64,000 nt of DNA from DASVWZ01 sp963715675 (GTDB taxonomy: Bacteria; Acidobacteriota; Terriglobia; Terriglobales; Acidobacteriaceae), in NCBI GenBank assembly GCA_963715675.1, contig OY970265.1:1054001-1118000 (forward strand), in the 5' to 3' direction. A model generated the notes under the pieces. It was not told the DNA's origin, did not search any database, and worked only from the letters and a program-made list of their open reading frames with translations. Positions within the stretch are counted from its first letter, which is position 1. The number at the start of each line of letters is the position of its first letter. Below are positions 18,801 to 26,072 of the stretch, piece by piece. A program made the position numbers and the translations under genes.

Positions 18801-19587
18801 AGTACTCGTACACATCGCCATGAAAGGCGTTGGTTCCGGACTTGGTAACCACGTTGACCACGGCACCTGAGTTGCGGCCATACTCGGCGTCAAACGTATT
18901 GCTGATTACCCGAAACTCCTCAATCGCATCTGGAGTAGGTTGTACGGTTGGCAAGTTGACGAACTGGTCGTTTGCGTCACCGCCGTTTACGCTGAAGTTG
19001 TTGGAGCGGCCGCGGCCGCCGTTCACGGACACGGAGCCGGCCGCATCACTGCCGTACAGCGTGCTGCCGCTGCTGCCGAGTTGCGACTGAACGCCGGGCT
19101 GCAGTTGGAGAAACTGGTAGGTATCCCGGGCGTTCAGCGGAAGCTCGTTTACGGAACGGTTGTTGACCACGGCGCCAAGCTGGGTGCTGGTGGTGTCAAC
19201 CAGCGGGACCTCTGAGGTTACTTCCACCGTCTCCTGCTGGGCGCCGATCTGCAACGTCGAGTTCAGCGTTACCACCTGGTTGACGTTGACAATGATGTCC
19301 TTCTGGACATTTTTCTTGAACCCGGCCAACTCAAAGGCGATTTGATAGGTGCCCGGAGCCACCTCGACAAACCCGTAATCGCCGCTGGCGCTGGTGGTCG
19401 TGTCCCGGCTCACGCCGGTGGCTTGGTTGGTCAGCGTGACCTTGGCGCCGGTCAACACTGCGCCGGTGGGGTCGGCCAGCCGACCGATGATTCTGCCGGC
19501 GGCGCTTTGTCCAAATGCAGAGCTGGACATCAGGCCCAACAGGCTGAGGGCGCAGAACCGGAACCACCGGGCTCGACAAGGTTTCAT
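15868..19587 (-). CDS. TonB-dependent receptor, Oar-like, with carboxypeptidase-regulatory-like domain
   Basis: Start placed at the ATG at 19587, because AGGGAG lies just upstream and the next residues form a signal peptide (MKPCRARWFRFCALSLLGLM to SAFGQS); an in-frame extension to 19668 has no such support. Of 1239 residues, ~30-110 are a CarboxypepD_reg-like beta-sandwich (GRLADPTGAVLTGAKVTLTN), ~120-240 a plug domain (LPLNARDTYQFLQLQPG), and the remainder a long beta-barrel ending in aromatic FALKFYF, as needed for outer-membrane insertion. Such Oar-type receptors are abundant in Acidobacteria and usually have unknown ligands. It heads the minus-strand arm opposite the polyamine ABC transporter genes, so the ligand may be a polyamine-containing compound; that is inference. 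Confidence 0.9.
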   Translation of the reverse strand: MKPCRARWFRFCALSLLGLMSSSAFGQSAAGRIIGRLADPTGAVLTGAKVTLTNQATGVSRDTTTSASGDYGFVEVAPGTYQIAFELAGFKKNVQKDIIVNVNQVVTLNSTLQIGAQQETVEVTSEVPLVDTTSTQLGAVVNNRSVNELPLNARDTYQFLQLQPGVQSQLGSSGSTLYGSDAAGSVSVNGGRGRSNNFSVNGGDANDQFVNLPTVQPTPDAIEEFRVISNTFDAEYGRNSGAVVNVVTKSGTNAFHGDVYEYFRNKVLNAQGYFNTVKPQFNQNQFGGTFGGPLKKDKTFFFTSYEGRRVREGISGQIVAVPTPQEIAGNFSAGSAFGGSIANQFVADVLNGRSGCTHAIQTEGGVMPVQGASWNAIFPNNQIPTSCMDPVAVNLLQYVPPAGPNGMFQSVPTQSDTQDQFTVRVDHRINDHQNLSVYYYFTNDSLLQPFYSFQNSGANIPGYGAIVGQRFQQWNPSHTWTISNSMVNEFHFTYMREAQATFQHPQETGPVSGFCTGAASAYCFTGKSDSSAFTSAGLGSNPKYGITPGLPSDHTGLPFIEVSGGFNIGNGWEGELPQIGNTFQWTDSLSWIKGNHTMKFGADVRRNRFDQILYFNVNGWFTFDSSGPNAVSFDDNYPGYLLGLPDTYSQGSAQREDVRDTGLYLFAQDSWKMKPNLTLNYGLRWELDTPLTDIGGRVQSFRPGQTSQVYPCSNTPLADCPTGLVVPGDPGVQPGLTSTYYKAFAPRVGLAYSPNFNGGLLGKVFGNNGKTSIRTGWGMFYNPIEQLVLAQFSAEPPFGSSPGLSATLFNTPFVSQAGTVTPNGFNGILAPPRGQDPGWTNYRPILLYGDFQPHLRTQYTVQYNLSLQRQLAKDMVWQINYVGSQGHRLLASHDINPSNPKTCLDIMAIAAVNPADVTDGFGDQVNCGPLAEDAPYNVVVPAGMQFVLPNGQAIQGSGQTLHFVGLRPYSSPNCNPLTGANCPTDGVPVFTNIFAEDTIANSAYNSLQTMLEKHFSHGLQLQAAYTFSKSLDQASSFEETLNPFNFRASRALSLFNSAQRFVINYYWELPVPRYKGFKGRLLDDWSVSGITQFQSGFPIRLQTQNDNELINSFFFFGTGAPQLSGTLQIQNPKTLQTINSQPGHYYLNPAQFNDPALGTFATTPRSICCGPGENQWDITFSKRITMTEAKYFQFRTDIFNLFNKTQFVSPDGNFSDSTFGQVLEARDPRLVQFALKFYF

Positions 19588-19632
19588 TGAGGGGCTCCCT
19601 TTCGGTCTCATCACTTCCTGTGAAATACAATG

Positions 19633-19672
19633 CTTGCGCGAAAACAAAACCTTGCTATAATCGCGCAAGGTT
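19633..19672. promoter_or_regulatory. Nested inverted-repeat operator between divergent arms
   Basis: Two overlapping inverted repeats fill the divergent intergenic region: CTTGCGCGA (19633-19641) with TCGCGCAAG (19661-19669), both exact, and AACCTTGC (19648-19655) with GCAAGGTT (19665-19672), both exact with a 9-base spacer. The three CTTGC half-sites flank and include a TATAAT box, an arrangement expected for a MerR- or XRE-type operator controlling both arms. The adjacent regulator gene is the obvious candidate binder. Confidence 0.7.
19634..19661 (+). promoter_or_regulatory. Sigma-70-type promoter for regulator/pot arm
   Basis: TTGCGC at 19634-19639 and a consensus TATAAT at 19656-19661 are 16 bases apart and read toward the regulator gene at 19747. 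The -35 lies inside the left half of the inverted repeat and the start point would lie inside the right half, so a bound regulator would directly affect this promoter. Confidence 0.6.
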
Positions 19673-19746
19673 AGAGAACCCGCCGCGCGCTGTCAAGCAA
19701 AAAATGGTGTGGTGGCCAAGCGTGGGGAGTTGCCGGGAGCGCCGTT

Positions 19747-20553
19747 TTGCCGATGAAGCCCAGCGAGCCCAAGCTGCATTTGAAGATTGGCGAGGTAGCT
19801 CGCAGGGTGGGAGTTTCTCCCTCCGTCATTCGCTCGTGGGAGAGCCTGGGGCTGATCCGGCCGCGACGCAGCGCCGGCAAGTACCGGCTGTACAGCAGAG
19901 AAGATGTGAAACTCCTGAAGCGCGCGCGTTTCCTGCGAAAGGTGCGCGGGTTGAACGCTCCGGCGATCGTTCAGTCGCTGAAGCGCGAGGGCAGGGTCCG
20001 TGCGAAGCCCGGCGTCTCGACAGGATACATCGGCGCTCGCATCCGCCAGCTTCGGGTGCAGCGTGGACTTTCTTTGACGAAGGTTGCAGGAGCGGTGAAA
20101 ATCTCGGTGGGTTTCCTGAGCGCCCTGGAGCGCTCGCACATGAGTGCCTCGGTCAGCACGCTGCGCAAGCTCGCCCGCTTCTACAAGACGAACATTCTTG
20201 ATTTCTTCGAGACCTCGGAATCCAATGGCCGGCAAGTATCGCCCCAGCATCGGAAGGTGCTGGAGGCCGGTCCCGGGGTTCGCATGGAATTACTGGCCTG
20301 GGGCAACGCGGTCATGGAGCCCCATCTGTTTCGCATCGCTCCCAAAGCGGGCAGCGGAGAGCCATACACCCATGAAGGGGAGGAATTCCTGTTTGTGCTT
20401 CGCGGTGAGCTACAGATTTCGGTGCAGGATCAGCATTACCGATTGAAGCCAGGAGACAGTTTTTACTTTGAGAGCTCGACGCCGCACCGCTGGTCGAATC
20501 CGGGGCGGAGGGAAACGCAAGTCCTTTGGGTCAACACGCCACCAACGTTCTAA
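19747..20553 (+). CDS. Three-domain regulator: MerR HTH + XRE HTH + cupin (PuuR-like C-terminal part)
   Basis: The TTG at 19747 is 7 bases after GGGAG; an ATG two codons later is the alternative start. The 268-residue product has three parts. Residues ~11-80 are a MerR DNA-binding domain (KIGEVARRVGVSPSVIRSWE, then KYRLYSREDV). Residues ~96-152 are an XRE helix-turn-helix (RIRQLRVQRGLSL, FLSALERSHMSASVSTLRKL). Residues ~178-265 are a cupin_2 barrel with THEGEEFLFVLRG and PGDSFYFESSTPHRW. XRE-cupin is the architecture of the putrescine repressor PuuR, and this gene starts the arm encoding a putrescine-type transporter. It probably senses a polyamine-related ligand through the cupin and controls both arms. 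Confidence 0.85.
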   Translation: MPMKPSEPKLHLKIGEVARRVGVSPSVIRSWESLGLIRPRRSAGKYRLYSREDVKLLKRARFLRKVRGLNAPAIVQSLKREGRVRAKPGVSTGYIGARIRQLRVQRGLSLTKVAGAVKISVGFLSALERSHMSASVSTLRKLARFYKTNILDFFETSESNGRQVSPQHRKVLEAGPGVRMELLAWGNAVMEPHLFRIAPKAGSGEPYTHEGEEFLFVLRGELQISVQDQHYRLKPGDSFYFESSTPHRWSNPGRRETQVLWVNTPPTF

Positions 20554-20618
20554 ACGCGCATGAAAGACCTGTTCTTGAATCCGCGTCCCAGGGCAGTCGC
20601 AGAGGGAGACTCGCGCCC

Positions 20619-21680
20619 ATGATCCGTTACTTTAAGGTTTCCCTCGTTCTCGCGGCAGCGCTTTGTTTCACCTCTTGCAACAGGAAGACGGCGACTCTGA
20701 ACCTGCTGGTGTGGGAGGGCTACGCCGACCCGTCGTTCCTGAAGCAATTTGAAGAGCTGCATCATTGCAAGGTTTCAGCGTCCTACATGGGATCCAGCGA
20801 TGAATTGGTGGCCAAGTTGCGCGGCGGGAGCCCCGGCACCTACGACGTCATCTCGCCCTCGAGCGATGTGGCCACTTCGATCGCCAGTGCCGGGCTGGCT
20901 GCGGCCCTTGACCTCTCCAAGCTTCCGAGCTATAGCCGACTCTCTCCGCAACTCACCTCGCTGCCTTTGGTGCGCGTCGGCGGGCAGGTCTACGGTGTGC
21001 CCTTCATGTGGGGACCGAATCCCATGATCTATGACACGACCGTATTTTCCAAGCCTCCCGACAGTTGGGGTGTGTTTTGGGACCCGAAATACCGTAACAA
21101 GATTTCGGTCTGGGACGACCTCTCAACGGTATTCATGGCGGCGCAATTGCTGGGCTATGACAAGCCGGACCCGAGCCAGCTTTACAACCTCAGCGATGAG
21201 CAACTGGATGCGGTGAAGAAGAAGCTGCTCGAACTGAAGCCGAACATCCGAAAAATGTGGTCCACCGGCGGCGAACTGACCAACCTGTTCCAGAATCACG
21301 AAGTGGTGGCCGCCATGGGCTGGCCGCTGATGACGAACCAGCTGCGAAAGTCGAATTTCCCGGCCGGCGAAATCATCCCGCAGGAGAACACTACCGGGTG
21401 GATTGATCACCTGATGATCACCAGCGGCAGCGAGAACAAAGAGCTGGCCCGCCAGTTTCTGGAGTACATGATCACGGCGCAAACCCAAAAGCAAGTTTCA
21501 GATGTGACCGGCTACACGCCGGCGAATCCGCAAGCAGCTCAACTGATGACGCCCGAGCAGGTGAAGAGTCTGCATCTGGACGACGTGGACCATTATCAGA
21601 AACGCATTTACTTCTGGCAGAACGTACCACGGCGCGCCAAGTACATCGAGATTTGGAACGAAGTAAAAGCCACGCAGTAG
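20619..21680 (+). CDS. potD: Spermidine/putrescine-type substrate-binding lipoprotein
   Basis: The ATG at 20619 follows AGAGGGAG and gives a lipoprotein leader (MIRYFKVSLVLAAALCFTSC); the frame extends upstream to 20526 without support. The mature part is a type-2 periplasmic binding protein of the PotD family: LNLLVWEGYADPSF, YDVISPSSD, WGPNPMIYD, and TTGWIDHLMITSGSENKE near the ligand pocket. The 353-residue length is normal. It would be anchored by the diacylated cysteine and deliver polyamine to the PotABC permease encoded next. Binding of putrescine versus spermidine cannot be decided by eye. Confidence 0.9.
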   Translation: MIRYFKVSLVLAAALCFTSCNRKTATLNLLVWEGYADPSFLKQFEELHHCKVSASYMGSSDELVAKLRGGSPGTYDVISPSSDVATSIASAGLAAALDLSKLPSYSRLSPQLTSLPLVRVGGQVYGVPFMWGPNPMIYDTTVFSKPPDSWGVFWDPKYRNKISVWDDLSTVFMAAQLLGYDKPDPSQLYNLSDEQLDAVKKKLLELKPNIRKMWSTGGELTNLFQNHEVVAAMGWPLMTNQLRKSNFPAGEIIPQENTTGWIDHLMITSGSENKELARQFLEYMITAQTQKQVSDVTGYTPANPQAAQLMTPEQVKSLHLDDVDHYQKRIYFWQNVPRRAKYIEIWNEVKATQ

Positions 21681-21732
21681 CATTTGTGCGGACGGTCTGT
21701 GGCCGCTGAAAGCTGGCGTTGACTCGACAAAC

Positions 21733-22848
21733 ATGGCTACCAGCACAGAACCTGCGATTTCCGACCCCGCACAAGCGGCTGCCCAGCCCCTGCTTTGCAT
21801 TCGCAACATCGCCAAGTCCTTCGGCAAAAATCAAGTGTTGCGCGATATCTCGCTGCAGATTGCCGAAGGCGAATTTCTTACCATCCTGGGAGAGAGCGGC
21901 TCGGGCAAGACTACACTGCTGCGCATCATTGCAGGATTTGAGAGCGCCACTTGCGGAGAGCTTTTTATGGCCGGCGAGCGGATTGACCCGCTGCCGCCCT
22001 ACCGGCGCCGCGTCAACACCGTATTTCAGCACTATGCTCTGTTTCCTCACCTCAGCGTGTCGGAGAACGTGGGCTACGGACTGCGCGTGGCCAAGGTGAA
22101 ACAACCCGAGATTGCGTCCCGAGTCGAGCAAGCCCTGGCCATGGTGAAGATGACCGTATATGCCCGGTCAAGACCGTCGCAGATCAGCGGCGGTCAGCAA
22201 CAGCGCGTGGCCCTGGCGCGGGCCTTGGTGAACCTGCCGCGATTGTTGCTGCTGGATGAGCCACTCTCTGCGCTGGACGCGAACCTGCGCCGCCAGATGC
22301 AGGTGGAATTGAAATCACTCCAGCGGGAAGTGGGCATCGCTTTCGTCTTTGTGACTCATGACCAGGAGGAAGCGATGGTCATGTCGGACCGGATCGCGCT
22401 GCTTCGCATGGGGGAACTGGAGCAAGTTGCCGCGCCGAGAGAAATCTATGCCCGCCCGGCCACAGCGTACACGGCCCAGTTCATTGGCCACACCAATCTC
22501 TTGCGCGCTGAAGCGAGATCTGGAATCGCGCAATGCGGGCCGCTGCGCTGGACTGCGGCAGTGCCCGACGGCGTGGTTTTGTTTTCGTTGCGGCCGGAGA
22601 ACATTCGGTGCGTGCCGGGCGGAGTTTCCAATGTGGATTCCGGCGTGGTTCGTTTCCGCGGCCATATTTCGAGTCAGGCTTTTCACGGTGCGACTGAGTT
22701 GCTGCAGATTGCCTGCGCAGGCGGCCTGATGCTTTCGTTGCGGGCCGCCGCCCGGGAAGCCTGGCAAGGTGAGCAGCAATTTGAGTTCTGTGCCGCGGAT
22801 GCGGTTCCGGTCAGGGAATCACGGAGCACTGAGGGAGGCACAGTCTGA
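21733..22848 (+). CDS. potA: Polyamine ABC transporter ATP-binding protein
   Basis: The 371-residue product has Walker A (GESGSGKTTLLR), Q-loop (FQHYALFPHLSV), signature (ISGGQQQRVALARAL), Walker B (LLLLDEPLSALD) and the switch histidine in FVTHDQEEA. Residues ~245-350 form a TOBE-type regulatory domain as in PotA. The stop codon overlaps the potB start by one base (TGATG), indicating translational coupling. It powers the polyamine importer made with the two following permeases. Confidence 0.93.
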   Translation: MATSTEPAISDPAQAAAQPLLCIRNIAKSFGKNQVLRDISLQIAEGEFLTILGESGSGKTTLLRIIAGFESATCGELFMAGERIDPLPPYRRRVNTVFQHYALFPHLSVSENVGYGLRVAKVKQPEIASRVEQALAMVKMTVYARSRPSQISGGQQQRVALARALVNLPRLLLLDEPLSALDANLRRQMQVELKSLQREVGIAFVFVTHDQEEAMVMSDRIALLRMGELEQVAAPREIYARPATAYTAQFIGHTNLLRAEARSGIAQCGPLRWTAAVPDGVVLFSLRPENIRCVPGGVSNVDSGVVRFRGHISSQAFHGATELLQIACAGGLMLSLRAAAREAWQGEQQFEFCAADAVPVRESRSTEGGTV

Positions 22849-23696
22849 TGTTCTCTCGTGCCTACCGGGCCGCGATCACGTTGCCGCCGCTGCTGTGGGT
22901 TTCCGTATTTCTTCTGGTTCCGTATCTGCTTCTGTTCTGCTACAGCTTCTGGTCGGTTTCCTCGCTGCAGATCATCGTCCACTCGTGGAACCTGGATAAC
23001 TACCGCGAACTGCTGCGCGTCAACGTATACCTGCAAACCCTGTTTCGTTCCATGTGGATTGCCGCGCGTGTAATGATTTTCGCGCTGCTGCTCGGTTATC
23101 CGGTGGCCTACTATCTCTCTTTTCATGCCGGGGCGCGCAAAGACCTTTTTTACCAACTGGTGATCATCCCGCTCTGGGTCAGCTACCTGGTCCGCGCCTA
23201 CGCCTGGAAGACGATCCTGGGCAGCGAAGGCGTGCTCAACACGCTCTTGCAATATGTCCACGTTACGAAGCATCCGTTGGAGTTCCTCCTCTACAGCCCT
23301 TTTGCCGTGGTGCTGACGCTCACGCACATCTATACGCCATTTGCATTGCTGCCGATCTATGCGTCACTGGAACACATTCCGCGCAACCTGGTGGAGGCCT
23401 CCCAGGACCTGGGAGCCTCACCGTTCCAGACTTTCTGGCGCGTGATCTTCCCGCTCTCGATTCCGGGCGTTGTTGCCGGCGCTACGTTCGCCTTCGTACT
23501 GAGCCTTGGTGATTTTCTCGCGCCCCTGTTGCTCGGAGGGCCTGGCGGGATCATGATCTCGAACCTCGTGGTCAGTCTGTTCGGGGCCGCATACAACTGG
23601 CCGCTGGGCGCGGCGATTTCGCTGTCCATGCTGGGGTTGGTGCTTGGGCTGCTCTTCCTCTCCGAGAGTCTGGAGAAGAAATGGAGCTTCCGATGA
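22848..23696 (+). CDS. potB: Polyamine ABC transporter permease
   Basis: The 282-residue inner-membrane protein has about six hydrophobic segments, starting with LPPLLWVSVFLLVPYLLLFC. The EAA-type coupling loop is EASQDLGASPFQTFWRVIFP. Its size and position immediately after potA with a one-base overlap match PotB. It pairs with PotC to form the channel. Confidence 0.92.
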   Translation: MFSRAYRAAITLPPLLWVSVFLLVPYLLLFCYSFWSVSSLQIIVHSWNLDNYRELLRVNVYLQTLFRSMWIAARVMIFALLLGYPVAYYLSFHAGARKDLFYQLVIIPLWVSYLVRAYAWKTILGSEGVLNTLLQYVHVTKHPLEFLLYSPFAVVLTLTHIYTPFALLPIYASLEHIPRNLVEASQDLGASPFQTFWRVIFPLSIPGVVAGATFAFVLSLGDFLAPLLLGGPGGIMISNLVVSLFGAAYNWPLGAAISLSMLGLVLGLLFLSESLEKKWSFR

Positions 23697-24529
23697 GTGG
23701 CGCTGCGCGGGAGGCGTCACGCTGGCTGGGGTGGCACGCGGCTGGGGTGTTCGGTTTTCTCTATTTGCCGATCGTCACGCTGCTCGTCTACTCCTTCAAC
23801 GGAGCAGGCGTGGGAGGATTCCCACCTCGCAACCTCACGCTGGACTGGTACCGCATGCTGTTTTCCGACAGCGCGATCTGGGATTCGGTGGTGAACAGCC
23901 TGATCGTCGCGCTGGTTGCGGTCGCAATCGCTCTGGCCTTCGGCGTTCCCGCCGCGCTGGCGCTGGATCGCGCCAATTTCCCAGGCAAGGCGCTGTTCCG
24001 CCGACTGGTGCTCCTGCCCCTGATTCTTCCCGGCATCATCACGGGACTTTCCCTTTTGATGTTGTTCCGTGAAGCCGAGGTGAGGCTTAGCCTGGTGACG
24101 ATCGTGCTGGGACACGGGACCGCACTGATCTCGGTCGCGACCACGGAAGTCTTTGCAGGATTGCAGAAACTCGACCGGGCCCAGGAGGAAGCCTCTCTTG
24201 ATCTCGGGGCCAACTACTGGCAGACGTTCTGGAGAATCACCATTCCGAATCTTCGGCTTTCGATCATTGGGGCAGCGTTGCTGATTTTCACGTTGTCGAT
24301 GGACGAGATTGCGGTCAGCTTCTTTTTGATCGGCCGGGACAACACTTTGCCACTGGAAATCTGGGGGCGGTTACGGCGGGGCATCACGCCGGAAATCAAT
24401 GCGATTTCCAGCATCATTGTTGTGTTTTCACTGGGTGCCATCGTGACCTGGTATCGCCTGCGCGCCGGCGCAGAAGGCAAGGCTGAAGTTGCCGCCGAGC
24501 TGGTGGAAGCGGTGGCACAAGGAGACTGA
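23693..24529 (+). CDS. potC: Polyamine ABC transporter permease
   Basis: Start placed at the ATG at 23693, which overlaps the potB stop as ATGA and has GGAG 6 bases upstream; an in-frame ATG at 23681 would overlap more. The protein (278 residues from this start) has about six membrane segments and the coupling loop EEASLDLGANYWQTFWRITIPN, followed by MDEIAVSFFLIG, as in PotC. The last codons contain the GGAG ribosome site of the downstream amine oxidase gene, so all five genes from potD onward are tightly packed. Confidence 0.92.
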   Translation: MSGAAREASRWLGWHAAGVFGFLYLPIVTLLVYSFNGAGVGGFPPRNLTLDWYRMLFSDSAIWDSVVNSLIVALVAVAIALAFGVPAALALDRANFPGKALFRRLVLLPLILPGIITGLSLLMLFREAEVRLSLVTIVLGHGTALISVATTEVFAGLQKLDRAQEEASLDLGANYWQTFWRITIPNLRLSIIGAALLIFTLSMDEIAVSFFLIGRDNTLPLEIWGRLRRGITPEINAISSIIVVFSLGAIVTWYRLRAGAEGKAEVAAELVEAVAQGD

Positions 24530-24531
24530 AC

Positions 24532-26061
24532 ATGAGCGCAAATCGACGGGACTTCATCAAGTTCGTGGTGGCGGGGGCCATCTCGGCGGGCTGCCCGATG
24601 GATCTGGCGCTGCTGTCGGCGCAGAGCAGCAGTGGGTCCCCGGAAGTCGACAGCGAAGACAACCGCATCTGCCACCAGGTGCGCGACGGCAAAGTGTTTA
24701 CGCGGCCACCGGTTTCCGCGCGGCACGACATGGTGATCGTTGGCGGGGGAATCAGTGGGCTTACGGCGGCTTATCTGCTGCGCCAGCGCGATTTTCTCCT
24801 GCTGGAGAAAGAGCCGCACTGGGGAGGAAACGCATACCTGATGGAGTTCCAGGGAAACGCGTATGCCACGGGATCAGCGTTCATCCAAAAAGACGAGACC
24901 AACGCCTATCCTTTCGTGAAGGAAATTGGCCTTGACCCTATGCCCATCCACTGCCGGGATGGCAGCCTTATCCAGGGGGAATGGGTGCCGGCGACCTGGG
25001 ATGAAGGCTTGGATAAGCTGCCCTACCCGGCCAGCGTCCGCGAAGGATTCAAGAAATTCAGGAAGGAAATGCTGGCGATCGATCTGGAGAAGCGCGCCCC
25101 GGAACTTCACAACAAACGCTTTTCCGACCTGATGAAAGGCTATCCCGAGGAGGTCAAGTTGTGGTGGGACACCTTCGGGCCTTCGAACTGGGGGGCGGTC
25201 AGCGAAGACACGTCGGCCTATGTAGCCCTCGACAACCTGCAAAGCGTGGCCGGAGAGGAGGTCCCCGATTGCTTCACCTGGCCGGGCGGACTGGGTGCCA
25301 TATCGAAAAAGCTGACCGACATCCTTCAGCCAGAGTTTGGCGGGCACATGCAAACGGGAGCGACCACGGTGGCTGTGATCCCGGCCGGCCGAGAAGTTCA
25401 GGTGACCTACATGCAGGGCGGGGAACTGAAGACGGTGGCGGCCAAGGCGGTGATCATGGCCACGCCAAAGTTCATCACGCAACGGATTGTCCAGGGACTG
25501 CCCGAAACACAGAGCGACGCCATGCAGCAGATCCGCTATATCCCGTATTGCGTGGTCAATCTCATATTCGACACACAGGTATTTGGCAAGGGATACGACA
25601 CCTGGTGCCCGGGGAACACGTTTACCGATTTCATTGTGGCCGACTGGGTTCTCCGCAATCGGGCGGACTACCGGCCGAAATACAACATCCTAAGCTTCTA
25701 CACTCCCATGAGAGAAGAAGAACGCAGAAGTCTGCTGGACGATTCGGGAGCGCGCAAGGTGGCAGGCAACGTACTGGCGGATTTTCAAAAGCTGTTTCCG
25801 GGATCCAAGGTGGATCCCATCGAGGTTCACATTTACCGTCGCGGACATCCGCTCTATATGTCCACGCCGGGCCTCTACACCCAGGTGCAGCCGCTGGCGC
25901 GCCATCCGATGGAGCGAGTGTTCTTCGCGAATACTGACGCCGAGGGGCCGGAATCGACGACGGATAAGGCGATTGCCGCCGCCCGGCGCGCCGTGCAAGA
26001 GGCCGAAGCCCGGCTGGCGGGTGAACCGGGGCCCAAGCGTCCGGCAGGAGTTTCTGGCTAA
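24532..26061 (+). CDS. Tat-exported FAD-dependent amine oxidase-like protein
   Basis: A twin-arginine signal (NRRDFIKFVVAGA) opens the 509-residue product, followed at about residue 65 by the FAD-binding motif MVIVGGGISGLTAAYLL of flavin monoamine oxidases. A central substrate domain and a C-terminal FAD-contacting stretch (RVFFANTDAEGPESTTDKAI) complete the fold. GGAG at the end of potC is its ribosome site; the genes are two bases apart. Being last in the pot arm, it probably oxidises a polyamine or derived amine in the periplasm, giving an aminoaldehyde. Other flavin oxidoreductases of the same superfamily are possible. Confidence 0.8.
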   Translation: MSANRRDFIKFVVAGAISAGCPMDLALLSAQSSSGSPEVDSEDNRICHQVRDGKVFTRPPVSARHDMVIVGGGISGLTAAYLLRQRDFLLLEKEPHWGGNAYLMEFQGNAYATGSAFIQKDETNAYPFVKEIGLDPMPIHCRDGSLIQGEWVPATWDEGLDKLPYPASVREGFKKFRKEMLAIDLEKRAPELHNKRFSDLMKGYPEEVKLWWDTFGPSNWGAVSEDTSAYVALDNLQSVAGEEVPDCFTWPGGLGAISKKLTDILQPEFGGHMQTGATTVAVIPAGREVQVTYMQGGELKTVAAKAVIMATPKFITQRIVQGLPETQSDAMQQIRYIPYCVVNLIFDTQVFGKGYDTWCPGNTFTDFIVADWVLRNRADYRPKYNILSFYTPMREEERRSLLDDSGARKVAGNVLADFQKLFPGSKVDPIEVHIYRRGHPLYMSTPGLYTQVQPLARHPMERVFFANTDAEGPESTTDKAIAAARRAVQEAEARLAGEPGPKRPAGVSG

Positions 26062-26072
26062 GCAGTTCGGTG

